A DNA stretch of 64,000 nt from Campylorhamphus procurvoides. Lineage: Eukaryota; Chordata; Aves; Passeriformes; Dendrocolaptidae. Positions 10,480-22,236 of the stretch are shown in pieces. Made by a program: the position numbers and the translations under genes. Location: NCBI GenBank assembly GCA_013396655.1, contig WBMV01004764.1:372001-436000 (forward strand). Reading direction: 5' to 3'. Numbering within the stretch: the stretch's first letter is position 1; the number at the start of each line of letters is the position of its first letter. The notes under the pieces were generated by a model. The model had not been told where the DNA came from and ran no database searches. It was given only the letters and a program-made list of their open reading frames with translations.

Positions 10480-13400
10480 AAGTCAAGAGTGAAGTCACTG
10501 CCAATTAAAAATGAGTGAATATTAGGATAAGTAGGTTGAGATGCCATTGAGGAATTTGTGTTCTTATCAATGTATGTTAAGAACTCTGTGAATTATTTCA
10601 ATAAATCATCACTCTAGAGGTACCGTCTTTTTCATTGGTGTTTGGTAGTTCCATTCTCAGTGAACTCAGAGGTGGGAAGTTTAGTAAAAATGATCTTTAA
10701 GATTTTTTTACTTCTCTACTTTTAATATCTAGAATAATTTTCCCTTCCTTTTAATTTGAGTTGACAGTTACTTTTACTTAGATGAGTTTGTGCTTTTTGA
10801 AAGGCTAGGCAGTAAAAGTTTGTTTATTACACCATTAATTAATAAATAATTGAGTGTGTGCATTATTTATTTTGCACATTACAATAGTCTCTTTGGCTTA
10901 GATATCCCCCATTTGTTGGCTGATGCCCATCTCTGGAAATGAGTTTCTAAATGTCAATAATTCCAAATCTGTCTAGTTCAATAGCCTGCCTGACGAAAGA
11001 TTGTATTTTGGTTAGATGGATAGTTTATTCCTGGACTGATAAGCACTAGGCATGGTGCAATCACTCTGCAAAGTTCTTGACATGAAGGCTCTGTGTGTGC
11101 ACTGTACAGTTTCTTTTGATGGTTTGGTTAGCTCACCCCAACATTACCAGATAACTTGTGCCAGTATGGAACACAAAATATTTCTCTCACTTTTCCTTTG
11201 AGAGCAATTCTGTAGATTGCTAGGAAGGAAGCTTGGACACTCCATGAAAGACAGTGACTTCTATTTTCCACATCTTTTTCCCAAGGCATGTGTGAAGACA
11301 CAGATCCTTGTGTCTGGTCCCCTCCTGTGTCTGTTCCTTTCCTCCATATAACCTTAAGTCCACCTTGTGGTTCCTGGTTTTTGTCATAATATAATTTATG
11401 TAAAGGCAGTAGGGGAAGCCAGTGGAAAGGTAAAGGGGAAACAAGTGACTGAGAAAAATAAGTTTGGGCTGGTATGGAACAAAGTGAGAAACAGGAGTGA
11501 TGTGCAGTCAGTGAGAGGAGAGAAGGGAGGCAAGTCGAGTGAAGTGACTGCTGTGGCAGAGTAAGAAAAAGTTGAAAGGTGTCTTCACTGCAAAAATTGA
11601 TTTTGCAATCAGCAGAGTAGTAGTACAGAGCAAAAATTAAAAATGTCCTTTTTTTTAATGGCATATATTATAGTCGCTGTATGTTTCAGCCAGATAATGG
11701 TTAAGTGTCGAGGGTATCATCAATGCACAAACAAGTGTCACCTTTGTGAGAACACATGCAAACCTCCTGTTTAACAGAGCTCTCTTTTCCACTGCAATTC
11801 ATAGAGACTTATCTAAAGGCATAATGGCCAACTTCTGCTAATATTCCTTATCTAGGACACACTTAGGGCCTGTGAGATTACCCGTAATTCATCTTAGAGT
11901 TTTGTTTGATGTCTTTCCAAGCCAGACGAATCTTCTTTAGCACAAACCTTTATGGTCTTCCTTTTTTCTCCATTCCCTGTAGACTCCACTCCATGGCTTG
12001 CCTGCTAGCTCTGATTTCTGATTTCATCAGAGAGTGGCTAATCCATTTCCACTTTCTTTAATAGTAGCTTTGATGTGTCTCCATCGTGCTACACTGTGCT
12101 CTCATTTGTCATCCATCCAACCACTCATTACTGTCTAAAATGTGGAGGTAAAGCAATGTTTAGAAGTATTCTCATCAGTTCCTTTGTGGTCCCCTGTTCA
12201 ATAAAATTTCCTTTATGTTTGTGGTTAGAATTGAGGTTTATTTCTCCATTAATCTTAATTTCCACACCACTTTGAAATAATAAAAGCTACTGGATCCCCT
12301 CCAGTCCCAGTACTATTATCTCCTTTTATGTAATAGAACAAAACTCACGAAGTTTTCAGCCTGAATGACTACTTCTGAAGTCTGTGTGTTTTGCTACATT
12401 ACTCGATATCCTTTTTATCTTCCTTTATCAGCTTCCTGCTTTGTAAGTTTGTGTGTTTCAGCTTCCTCCTCTTGTCAGTCTTTGCAGTCACAGCCAGCCC
12501 ACATCTGGCCAATGACTCAGGTATCACCTGTGAAATCTAGGTCTTCCAGGATTTTGACTGATGTGCACCGTATCCCCTGCCTATGGTATTCCCCAGTCAA
12601 TGAATGGAAGAAGTAGCAAGAGTGTTCAAAAACCTGCTTATCTTACAGTAGTCTCTGCTTCAAATCACTGTAAAAGCTGTTTTCTCAACTGCATCCTAAA
12701 AAACCTTCTTGGTATTAAAAAACCCTTAAACTCTCCAACTCTCCACATGTCAGATGTCTTCTCAGGGATGTGTTTATTTGAATGCATGTGTTTGTTTGAA
12801 TGCCACAAGATGCTCTGTACAGTAGATGACACAATCTTACCATCCTATTACTTTTTCTGTATTTCAAGTCTGACATAATTTCAAAATTAGAAATCCATTG
12901 ATTGTCTCAGATTCTCTAGAATGTTCTTGGCAAGAACATGCATGATATAAAGATAAACTTTCTCCTTCAGGTATTTAATCACGATACCTCCTTCTATTCA
13001 TATACAACATCTTCTGTTTTCTCCAAATTTGGCCATTTGTGGCAGCAGTAGAGGCTGAATGTCCTGTATTTAACAGCTCAGCCACAATTCATCTGTTCCA
13101 CAGACTGCATTTCCATTATGCAGGACTGGAATGCCTTCCCACAATTCAGCATGTTTTTAAAACCCAGACCAGGAGAAAGGCAAGAAAATGAGATTTACTT
13201 ATTAGTAAAGTAGTACTTATTAGTAGACAGAGCTGTTGATTTTTATTTCAGTTCCAGATACATTTTTTTTAACATGTAAATGTTTAACTTGATCTTATGA
13301 GGAAGTTTTCACCCTCAAAGCCTCTCATCCTGCCAAAGCTTCTTGTCATGCAGATATGACTGTCCTTGTCTTCAGCAGAAAGGAACGGAAGACGGGCATG

Positions 13401-16400
13401 CTCAGCAGCTGGTAGGAACAAGCTTTCAATTATTAGAGAAACTGAATGTCTCACAGCACTCCTTGCCAGCCAGCCAGTACCAGCTGCTGTAATGACAGCT
13501 TCTGGGGCAATGCTGGTTGGCACAGATCATATACTTTGTTGAAATTTCCTTGTAATACGGTGTAAAAGAATGCCTTCTCATGTTCCAGTGTCATACGGTT
13601 ACGCTATCTTCCATATGTCCCATCCATCTGCCAATGCACCTCCCCACTGTCCTTATTTTTGCTCTTTAGTCTTTGGGCAATTGCAGGTGAAATTGCTGTA
13701 TTTTCAACTGACAAGATGGACATGTAGGCATTTCCATGGACCACCAGCAAAGTTAATCTATGCCAGTAACTTAAGTGACTGATTTTATTTGTGTGAAGCC
13801 TGAAAGCTTTTTAAGCGTATCATTTTGCTCCATTAAGTGCTCCTCTCAGGACTGGGTTTCACATTTGGTCATAGTCTGAAGCCGTGTGAGAAAGCTTGGC
13901 TGGGACAGCCAACACATTCACTTCCTTGAGCTGCCTCTCAGTGTGGTAAGGCCAGACAGATCTCCTTTGCACAAATATCTGAACGGGCGTTCTTCAGAAA
14001 CATGGGATTACCTTTACAGAGGTGACCGCAAGGGACCATTGCACATGAAGATCAGATTTTACATGAGATATTACTACAATGTTCACCTCAATTTAAGCTT
14101 GATTTGCAGAGCCTGGGATGCCTGCAGCCAGACCACAACTCCTCTCTCGCAGTTGTGTAAGGGGAAGGGAGGACATGTGCACTCTCACTAGTGTATGGCA
14201 TCATGTCAAGGAAGGAGGGTGAGGATTCAGGTCAGGAGTGGGAGCAAAGGAGGCAGACAGAGAGGCTTCTCTAGGGCATGAGAAAGGCTAGGGGACGAGG
14301 GACAGGAGAGCATGGCCTCTCATCTTCCTTCCTGGAGATGAATGCAGGGTAGAGCTGGAGTATAACATTATGCCAACAACTATATCCATCCTAAATATCC
14401 TGAGCTAGCTCTAGAGAAGAGGTAAGATGTGGGTTTTTATCTGTGCACTGAGAGAAAACACATGCAAGCACACTGCAATTGTCCTCTCAATAATTTTGTT
14501 TAAAGGAGGTAGATTGACTGGCTGCAGAGAAAATGGGGATGCTCACAGGAAAAAGACTCTGCTCACTGTGTGTTTAGTTAGGAAATATATGAAAATGGAT
14601 GTCAATTATTGGTAAAAATGGACTTTCCTCATATGAAGTAAGACAAATCAATCCACCAAATTTTTGTAAGTGGTCAGGGTCCTGAGCTTCTGAGGCATTT
14701 CTCCCTCGGGAATCTCCCAGGAAGAGTCTCCTCCCACTCAGGCAGTGTGGTTGGGCTGTTAGCACCTTGTAGGAGGTCACCTTCTCCCAATACCAATCTG
14801 GGCAGATTCCTGACTGATTTGTTCCTCAGCTTAATATTTGTCTTGGGAGTGAACTGAGACCTGCTAAAGCTGAGGGCTGGCACTGATCTCTGTGTTGTTG
14901 TCTGACACCAGGGTCAGCACATGATGGATGCATATGTGCTGGGATGTCCTCCTTCTCCACCTACAAGGACAGGTGAATGAGTCTAAAAACACTAAGCAGT
15001 GACCTAAGACTGTTGACCTATGTCTGCTGACATCAGCACGTATTTTTGTGTTGACTTAGGGAGCAGATTTTCTGAAAATACCACACTTGTGTGTACTTTG
15101 TTGCCTTGCATGAAATGGAGAGTGTGGCTGTAACAGAGCTGCCCAGCAGCCTTCTGCCAGTTTACCTCAGCCCTGTGCCACCAGGAGCCCAGAGGAATAA
15201 TAAGCTTCACTTATGGATGAGCCAGGTGAAACACAAGGTGAGGTGGGAAGATGGGAACATTTTGGCCTGATGAACTAGATCATCTGGATGCATTTCAGCA
15301 GGGCATATTCAAGCAGATTGCTGCTCAATCCTGAGGTGAGTGCCTGGAGCCATGCTGCAGTTTATCATTCTGTCTCTGACCTGGGTCAGATGCCTTCAGT
15401 GAACTAATCCCTCTCAAGCACACCCCTGTCTGATTTATTTGAATGTTTGACTGTGTGAGCTCAGTGAAGGAAGGTAGTGTTACAGCGTCATCATGTTTTC
15501 ATTTGGTGGATCTGGTTTGCTTTATTCACATGCCTTTTTCTGCCATTGTAATTACATTGTTTGTTTTGGAGGGGGTTGCTTTCTCAATCTTTCTCATCTC
15601 CCAGAAAATGGTACAGCTTTTATTTCTGTTATGATTATTTCAAAACTGAACTTAAAGCACAGAACCAAATTCTTACTTGTTTTATCTGAGAAATCTTTCT
15701 ACTGAACCTGAAGTCACAGTTCTGGTCTTAAGGAGTGGCAAAGAAAACAGGATCAAGCTCAGGTTTCCATTTCTCCTCATATTGGAAGAGTAAAATTCTA
15801 TTTCTGCAGAAGCAAACGATTAAACTTCCCATGGTCTTCAATATAGCAAAGAATGAAAGTATCAGACAAATATACATAATTTGATTGTAAAAGAAGTCAG
15901 TCAGTGTTTCCAGGAAGTGTCCCTTGAGACACCTTTGAGAAACTCAACACAGCCCGCCCTTTTGTGCCGACCTGGAGATTGAAGTCCTCAGGAACCTCCA
16001 CTGCAGCTGTACTTCAGCAGCAATCCCAGGGAGCATGTTTTCTTTTGTTCAGACTTTTAGTTTTCTATCAGAGTACCTACCTTCTTAGAGATTGGCTTCC
16101 TTCTGTGCTAGATGCTCTATAAACATAGCACTTGATCTCGTGTGATCTGGCGACAGATTGACAGCAATGATAAGACTGTCTGATATTTCCTTTTGTATGT
16201 AAAGCAATATGTTTGTTCTTGGGTTGTCTATCATGTTTCTTTATTCATACTCTTTGACCAGTCATGGAATGCCTTCTTATTAGAGAGCAGGCAAATGGCT
16301 CATTTTTTTCACAGGTGTTAAAGTCAAAAGTGACCATGTTGACAACTTCTGCAAAATACAGAACATAGACTTTCTCTCAGTGATTTCTGTATGAAGCCCA

Positions 16401-17862
16401 GTAGTCACAAGAGGAAAAAACAAAGTGGTTGTAGAGAGACATTCAATCTTTAAATAAACATTTCAGGTAGTGGAAAGTCCATTAGAGCCTGCAATGAGGT
16501 TCTCTAGGTTTTAATCAACTTCACAATTAAAATTTTGTGCATTTCCAATAGTAATTTTTATAGCTACATTTTAAATTACTAGATCTTACTGCTATATTCA
16601 GTAGTTACTACTGCAAAAAGCATTCTCTCCCCACAGAGTTGCCTATATTATCTTTAATAATCTCAAATTACTTGTCTCCTCATGTTTATTATACTTCAAA
16701 AAGATGTTATGGTTCTTTTTTGGGGTCCTTTCTAACATCCTTTAAACAGCAAACTACTGTCTTTTGTTGCTTTTGTTGCTCTGGTTATCCTCTCTAGAGA
16801 GTTTTCGTACCAGATCTTCCTTAAGACAGCTAATTCCTATATGTGGAAGCTTAAATAATAGCTCTATTTATAGCTATGTTAAGTCTTCCATTTATTTTCA
16901 CCTTGGTCTTCTGTGTAAGCCTCTGCCATGCCTGTCATTTCTAAGCAATGAGCACCCTGGGAATTCCTGTGACTGTGCACTGAGAGAGGAATGCTAGTAC
17001 CTCCCCCACTATGTTCCAGGCTTTGTATAGGCACAAAGAAAGAGTTAATGACACCACTAGGAATAAAGAAGAAGAGAAAAGTAAAAAACAAACAGTAATA
17101 AAAAAATCCCAAAACACAAAAAACCCCAACCAAACAAAAAAAATCATTCAGCTGAATAGCAATGTTTATTTTTAAGTTCTGATCCTGACTTAACATTTAG
17201 CAAATTGATTTCTATAATAATAATGACCACTGGGATGCAAACCACAAGCTGACACATGTCAATTCAGAAAAAAACTTGGTAATGTGCTCTGTTACAGACA
17301 TAGATCTCAGTTCATCTACTTTTACACAGTTGTCTAGTATTACCTGAGAATATTATAGGGTACCAGCCTTGTCCCCAGCTATAGATTTATCATATATTCA
17401 TATCTCATGAGAGACTTCCCATTTGTCATATTTTTCAGCTATATGTGGGTGTCTCATGTGCCCTGGGACCTCTTAAATTTACCTCTAAATCTCACACACC
17501 CAGATGTGGACAAGGAGGCAAGCCTTGCATTTGCTTGCTATTGAATGTAAATGATGTATGGGTTACAAGTTACTGTCTTGTTGGGTTTTAAAACTGACAG
17601 TACATATGAAAAAACAGTACAAGAGGTGGTGAACTGATTGATAAATGTTAATTTATAAAATCATATGCCTGAAATAATTTATGGGGCATTGGATAGGGCA
17701 TCAAGTGAGAAGCTTTTCCACATGGAGAGTGGATTCAAATGGCTTTGGGACTACTGTGTAATCCATGAGCATTTTGTGAGGGGAGAAAAGGGAGAAAAAT
17801 GAGAGATTCTTGACCCACTAATCATATGTCCATTCTTGTCATTTCAACTGCAGTCACATTTT
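10480..17862. other. Non-coding unique sequence
   Basis: I see no gene or classifiable transposon here. It has a 10-bp-arm inverted repeat at 10841-10850 and 10862-10871, and a strong acceptor-like tract ending at 11982 without a matching donor. An A-rich stretch at 17060-17145 could be the tail of a lost retroposon. The longest open frame of the window (11128-11664, minus) is here, but it lacks coding character. Confidence 0.55.
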
Positions 17863-18230
17863 CACAGAATCACAGAATGGGTAAGGTTGGAAAGGAACCA
17901 CAGTGGGTTATGTGGTCTAAACTCTCTGCTCAAACATGGTCATCGTAGTGCACATTGCACAGGATTGCACCCAGGTGGTTCCTGAGTATCTCCAGAGGGG
18001 GAGACTCCACAACCCCTCAGGACTGTGCACTTGGCCTTGTTGAACTTCATGAGGTTTACATGGGCCATCTCTCAAGCCTGTCCAGGTCCCTCTCTATGGC
18101 ATCCCTTCCGTACAGCATGTCACGCAGCTGGTGTCACTGGCAATGTCACACATCACAAAACCTGGTGTCACTGGCAAACTTGCTGAGGGTGCACTCAATC
18201 CCACTATCCAAAAAAGATGTTAAACATCTG
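17863..18230 (-). mobile_element. CR1 LINE fragment, minus strand, internally deleted
   Basis: The left edge is the reverse complement of a CR1 3' end (paired CACAGAAT repeats, then the conserved block with GGTTGGAA and a few bases on). From about 18025 the sequence jumps to the part of the CR1 second reading frame near the reverse-transcriptase active site. The 3'-UTR side and this coding part are normally separated by several hundred bases, so there is an internal deletion. In the minus-strand frame the expected FADD active-site motif reads FASD. A 16-bp direct repeat at 18128-18143 and 18162-18177 marks a local duplication. The copy is dead. Confidence 0.85.
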
Positions 18231-20147
18231 TGAGGTGCATTAAGCAGTTACCTTAATCTCAAACCAGGCTGTTCCAGCAGTCTTCATTCAAACATCAGAA
18301 CTGATATCTGGCTGCTTGCAGATCTCTATTCACAGGCACTGGCAAAGTTGCTGCAAATGTCACAGTAATGCTAATTACACAAAAATAATGAGATTTCCTA
18401 GGGCAGTTGTTGTGGTGTCTTCATTTCCAAAGCTGAAAGGAGCCATCCAGTTTTAGGGAAGACAGGAAAGAAAACAGCTTTCTTACACTCACTGAGCAAG
18501 TGGCAGCCTGGCAGGTCTTCCACTGAGACCAGTCTCAGCAGTAATGAGCCTGAAACTCTGTGCTTACCTCCAGGAGTCCCAGCCCACAGGAGAAACTCAA
18601 CACCATTTGTCTCTTATGTTTTTGTCATATAATCTCTTACAGAGATTGTTATGGCTTAGCCAAGGACAAAAACGCTTCAGAAAATGTTCCTGGTCACTCA
18701 GCTGCTGCCTGTGGTATTTAGGCAACCCTGCTCAAGCACGGGAGGAATACTCAGGTACCTGAGCCCCAAGAGGTGATCAGGAATGGAGAGCTCCAGAGTT
18801 TTGAGTTTGGCTCTAACACCAACAGTATTTCTGAAGACCTTGAATTTCAATCAGAAATAGCAATAACAGAGCCCACAAGGACTGCAGAAACAAACAGCAA
18901 CAGTCTGCCAAGGGCTTCAAGCCTACTTTTATAAATTACATCTTTGGTTTAGACAGAAAGCTGGAACTTGCCAATATCTTGATATCTGTTTAACATCAAA
19001 GTATGATAAGAAGAGGTACCTGCAGTTTCTGCTATATCTGAAACAGCCACTCCTAGCCAGAGGTTTTGAATATTTAATTTGCTGCCCTATCAGTACCCAG
19101 AAGGGTGGAACTGGGAAAGGTTTTCCTTAGATCATCAACAGATATGGCTGGGTTTGTTCTTGGAGGAACCCTGCAAGCCAGGTGTAAAGAAAGGGACAAT
19201 TACTTTGTAAGTCAAATGTGTGATATATATCACCACTTCTAATGATAAAGGAAAAGCTTTCAGAAATACGTGTAGAATAAATGGTGGGAATGAAACAAAA
19301 TAGTCTTTACAAATCTGGACCCAATTGTGGAAGGGAGAAGGTTCATATCTCCTACCCACTGAACTAATATTGTCCAGATGCATCTTTCTACACCCTGACT
19401 ATTCCCCTCCACCAACATCCACCAATTGATCCCTTTCTCTCTTGGTCTCAACCCAGCCAAGCTAACTCATGATCTTCTTGGTTTGAACCTCATCACATAC
19501 TCTTGCTTCCCTTCAATTCAGTCCACACTTGAATTGTGTTAAGAGGAAGGACTAGGTTTATCTGGGGTTATGAAAAATTTCTGCATTACCATTAATCAAT
19601 CAGGACTTTGTCTACACACTTACTTGATTTAGGCTGCATAGCACCAATAGCTGACATTTATTCATTACTGGTTTTCTTACAAGAAGTCTGTAAAAGGAAA
19701 ATTTAAGAAGGTCATTAGGGACAAGAATTGAAAAAGGTTGATGTTTTACTTTTTTAAAAAAAAAAAGAATGGAAAAGGAGGTAATTTCACTTTCTGGAAT
19801 ATTACAAATAGTAATACAGAACATGATAATTTCAATTATGGTGATACATTACAAGAAAATTTGCAGCAAATCAAGACAACATCAGATTAACTAATTTGAG
19901 ATCAAATAGTGACTACATCACTTTGCCACTAGAGGGAAATGTATAGATCAATTTATAGAATGCATATTGCAAAAGGTTTCATTTTACATTGTAAACAAGA
20001 TGGGTCACAGCCTTACCTGAATGACTTCATTTCCAAATGGTTACATGTCTTTTAGGACAGAATTTTATTTAAAAATGAGAGATGGAGAGCTCACAGCATC
20101 TAATGCCCTTTCATGATTAATTGCTCTTGCTAATTGGAAGTTAATTT
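18231..20147. other. Non-coding sequence between two CR1 copies
   Basis: No gene or further repeat recognised. An A-run of about 11 lies at 19756-19767. A strong donor-like site is present on the minus strand near 18560 and another near 20013, neither with a convincing acceptor. Confidence 0.55.
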
Positions 20148-20480
20148 CACAGACTCACAGAATGGGTAAGGTTGGAAGGGACCACAGTGGGTCACCTAGT
20201 CCAACCTCCCTGCTCAAGCAAGGCCATGCCAGAGCACACTGCACAGGAGTGCATCCAGATGGTTCTGAATATCTACAGTGAGGGAAACTCCACAAGTTCT
20301 CTGGGCAACCTCTTCCAATGCTCAGTCACATGCACAGTAAAGAAGTTCTTCATATTCAGGTGGAACTTCCTGTGCATCAGTTTCTGCCTGTTGCCTCTTG
20401 TTCTACTGCTTGGCACAGCCAAGAAGAGCTTGGCTCCATCCACTTGACACCCACCCTTTAGATGCTTCTAGACTGTATTT
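20148..20480 (-). mobile_element. CR1 LINE fragment, minus strand (3' end)
   Basis: This is the reverse complement of a CR1 3' end, closely matching the start of the copy at 17863 (same CACAGA repeats and the CACAGTGGGT variant), so both belong to one subfamily. It keeps the usual CR1 blocks through the region matching TCTCTGGGCAACCT. The 5' truncation is typical of the family. Open frames across it are remnants, not host genes. Confidence 0.88.
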
Positions 20481-21444
20481 GCTTCACTACAACTCACAGT
20501 CTTTGAACTTTATCTTACTTTTGCACATTGAACTCACTTTTCTTTTCGAAGTACAGGGTACACTCCTTCAGACAGCAAGAAGGTCACAGTGGCCTAGTGT
20601 TAGCTCGATACACAGGGTTGCAGGATAACCCTGCTCTTTTTCAGCTCTGCCATGAGCCACTGGCTGGTTCACTCAAATAACCCCTCTATGACTTACTTAA
20701 GCATATAAATCTCCATGAAATACAATCAAGGAGAGTGTTTAAATGAAACACCACTACCCCTGTTGTTGATTATTTCCCTCTAAGTCGATTGACACATCGA
20801 GTAAATTCCTTTAAAACATGTACTTCTAAGATAAGCACATAAATACAGCTGCTCACAGTGATCCTGGATATACAGCACCTTTCACTGGCAGTTTTTTCCC
20901 AGCTCACCAAGGGCCCCAGGGAGCAAAAGGTCAGTATCCCACCCTCTTACTTGTTTACCTCCCGCACCCTGATCTCCCCCAGGCAGCTGGGCTGCACACT
21001 TTAACCAGACAGACATGCTTTGACCTCTGGGAACCCCAGGGCAAACTGGGTCAGTAAGGAACTGCTCTGGCAGGAAGAGGTGTAGCCTCATCAGAGATAC
21101 GGCCTCTTAATTCGTCAGCAAGCTTGCTGGATGAAAGTGAATTAGAAAGATAGGCTAGCAGTAGCTTGCCCAGATTCTTATTTCTTCATCTTGCTCAATT
21201 AAAATGAAATAAAATATTTGATTCTGGCAGTGCTCACACTTAGGAGAGTAGTGCACAATGAAGCTGTACAGAGCAAGTTGCTTAAAAAAGTTGAAATTAA
21301 TTATTTTAAAGTCATGACTATTCAGTAGAAGCTGGTTTTGAGAGTGCTATTCATATAGCTACTTTTTGGATGTTTGAGGGGCTTATCTTATTTCATTTAG
21401 AAAATGAAGTCCATTAACTCTGGTTTCCTTTACCTTATAGCACC
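20481..21444. other. Non-coding sequence between CR1 and LTR
   Basis: No gene or repeat recognised. A moderately GC-rich stretch at 20880-21090 has no splice signals that would support an exon. Confidence 0.55.
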
Positions 21445-22076
21445 TGTGCTAGTTTTGGCTGGGGTAGAGTTAATTTTCTTCATAGTAGTTGGTATGGGGC
21501 CGTGTTTTGGATTTGTGCTGGGAAGTGCTGATAGCACTGGGATGTTCTAGTTATTGCTGAGCAATGCACACACAGAGAAAAAACCTTTACAGTTTCTCAC
21601 CCTAACTCATTAACAGGTAAGCTGGAGGTACACAAAAAGTTGGGAGGGGACACAGCTGGGACAGCTGACCCCAGGGAACCAAAGGGATATTCCAGACCAT
21701 ACAGCATCATGCTCAGCAATAAACTAGGAGGAATGCGGGGGGAAGGGGGGTGGGGAGGGGAATGCGGGGAGCTGCTGCTCTTTGAGGACTGGGTGGGCAT
21801 TTGTTGGTTGGTGGTAAGGAGTTGTTTCAATTTTTATCACTTTATCACTTTTCTTGTGCCTTATTTTTCTCTCTCTTTGTTATCTCCCCTCCTACCCCAA
21901 TTTATTATTATTGTTGTTGTTATTTTAGTACTTTAATTAGTGGACTGTTTTTATCTCAACCCACAAGTTTTCTCACTTTTACCCTTCTGATTTCCTCCCC
22001 CATCCAACCAGGGAAGGGGAGGAGTGTGTGAGTGACTCTGTGGTTCTTAATTGCCAAGTGGGGTTAAAACACAGTA
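21445..22076 (+). mobile_element. Solo LTR of an avian endogenous retrovirus
   Basis: The element starts with TGTGCTAGTTTTGGCTGGG and ends near GGGTTAAAACACA, which I recognise as the terminal blocks of an LTR family abundant in neoavian genomes (ERVK-like by memory; family assignment is not certain). At about 630 bp it is LTR-sized. No retroviral coding region flanks it on either side, so it is a solo LTR left by recombination. The expected TATA region is degenerate (CAATAAA at 21717-21723), and I see no clean target-site duplication, both signs of age. A very G-rich segment (21737-21769) follows the TATA position. The 3' part is T-rich, as usual for the R-U5 part. Confidence 0.82.
21737..21769 (+). 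other. Very strong G-quadruplex motif inside the LTR
   Basis: G runs of 6, 6, 4 and 4 are separated by only 1 to 2 bases, with a fifth run of 4 a few bases on. It lies just downstream of the degenerate TATA region of the LTR. Confidence 0.7.
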
Positions 22077-22167
22077 GTATCATACCTTGATGTTTTCTCA
22101 GTGAGGAGAGGCACTAAGAACAGCTCTGAAGAGCAGAGCCCTTGTTGTCTTTTGAAGGCCACTGAAG

Positions 22168-22236
22168 CTGGCCGTGCTTTGAGCTGAGGGTTGGACCAGA
22201 TGACATCCAGATGCCTTCTGACCTAAACAATTGCAT
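22168..22236 (+). mobile_element. CR1 3'-tail fragment, plus strand
   Basis: A short piece matches the CR1 3' end block containing GGTTGGACCAGATGAC followed by a degenerate terminal repeat. It lies about 90 bp after the LTR and on the opposite strand to the two preceding CR1 copies, so it is a separate insertion. Confidence 0.65.

Noticed and set aside
11128..11664. Longest open frame of the window (178 codons, minus strand)
   Set aside because: Ser/Leu/Phe-rich low-complexity start, no splice signals, no third-position bias and no recognisable domain. One frame of this length is expected by chance in 128 kb of strand.
20172..20628. Plus-strand open frames
   Set aside because: The first is antisense to the minus-strand CR1 3' end, and the second begins in that element and has no coding support.
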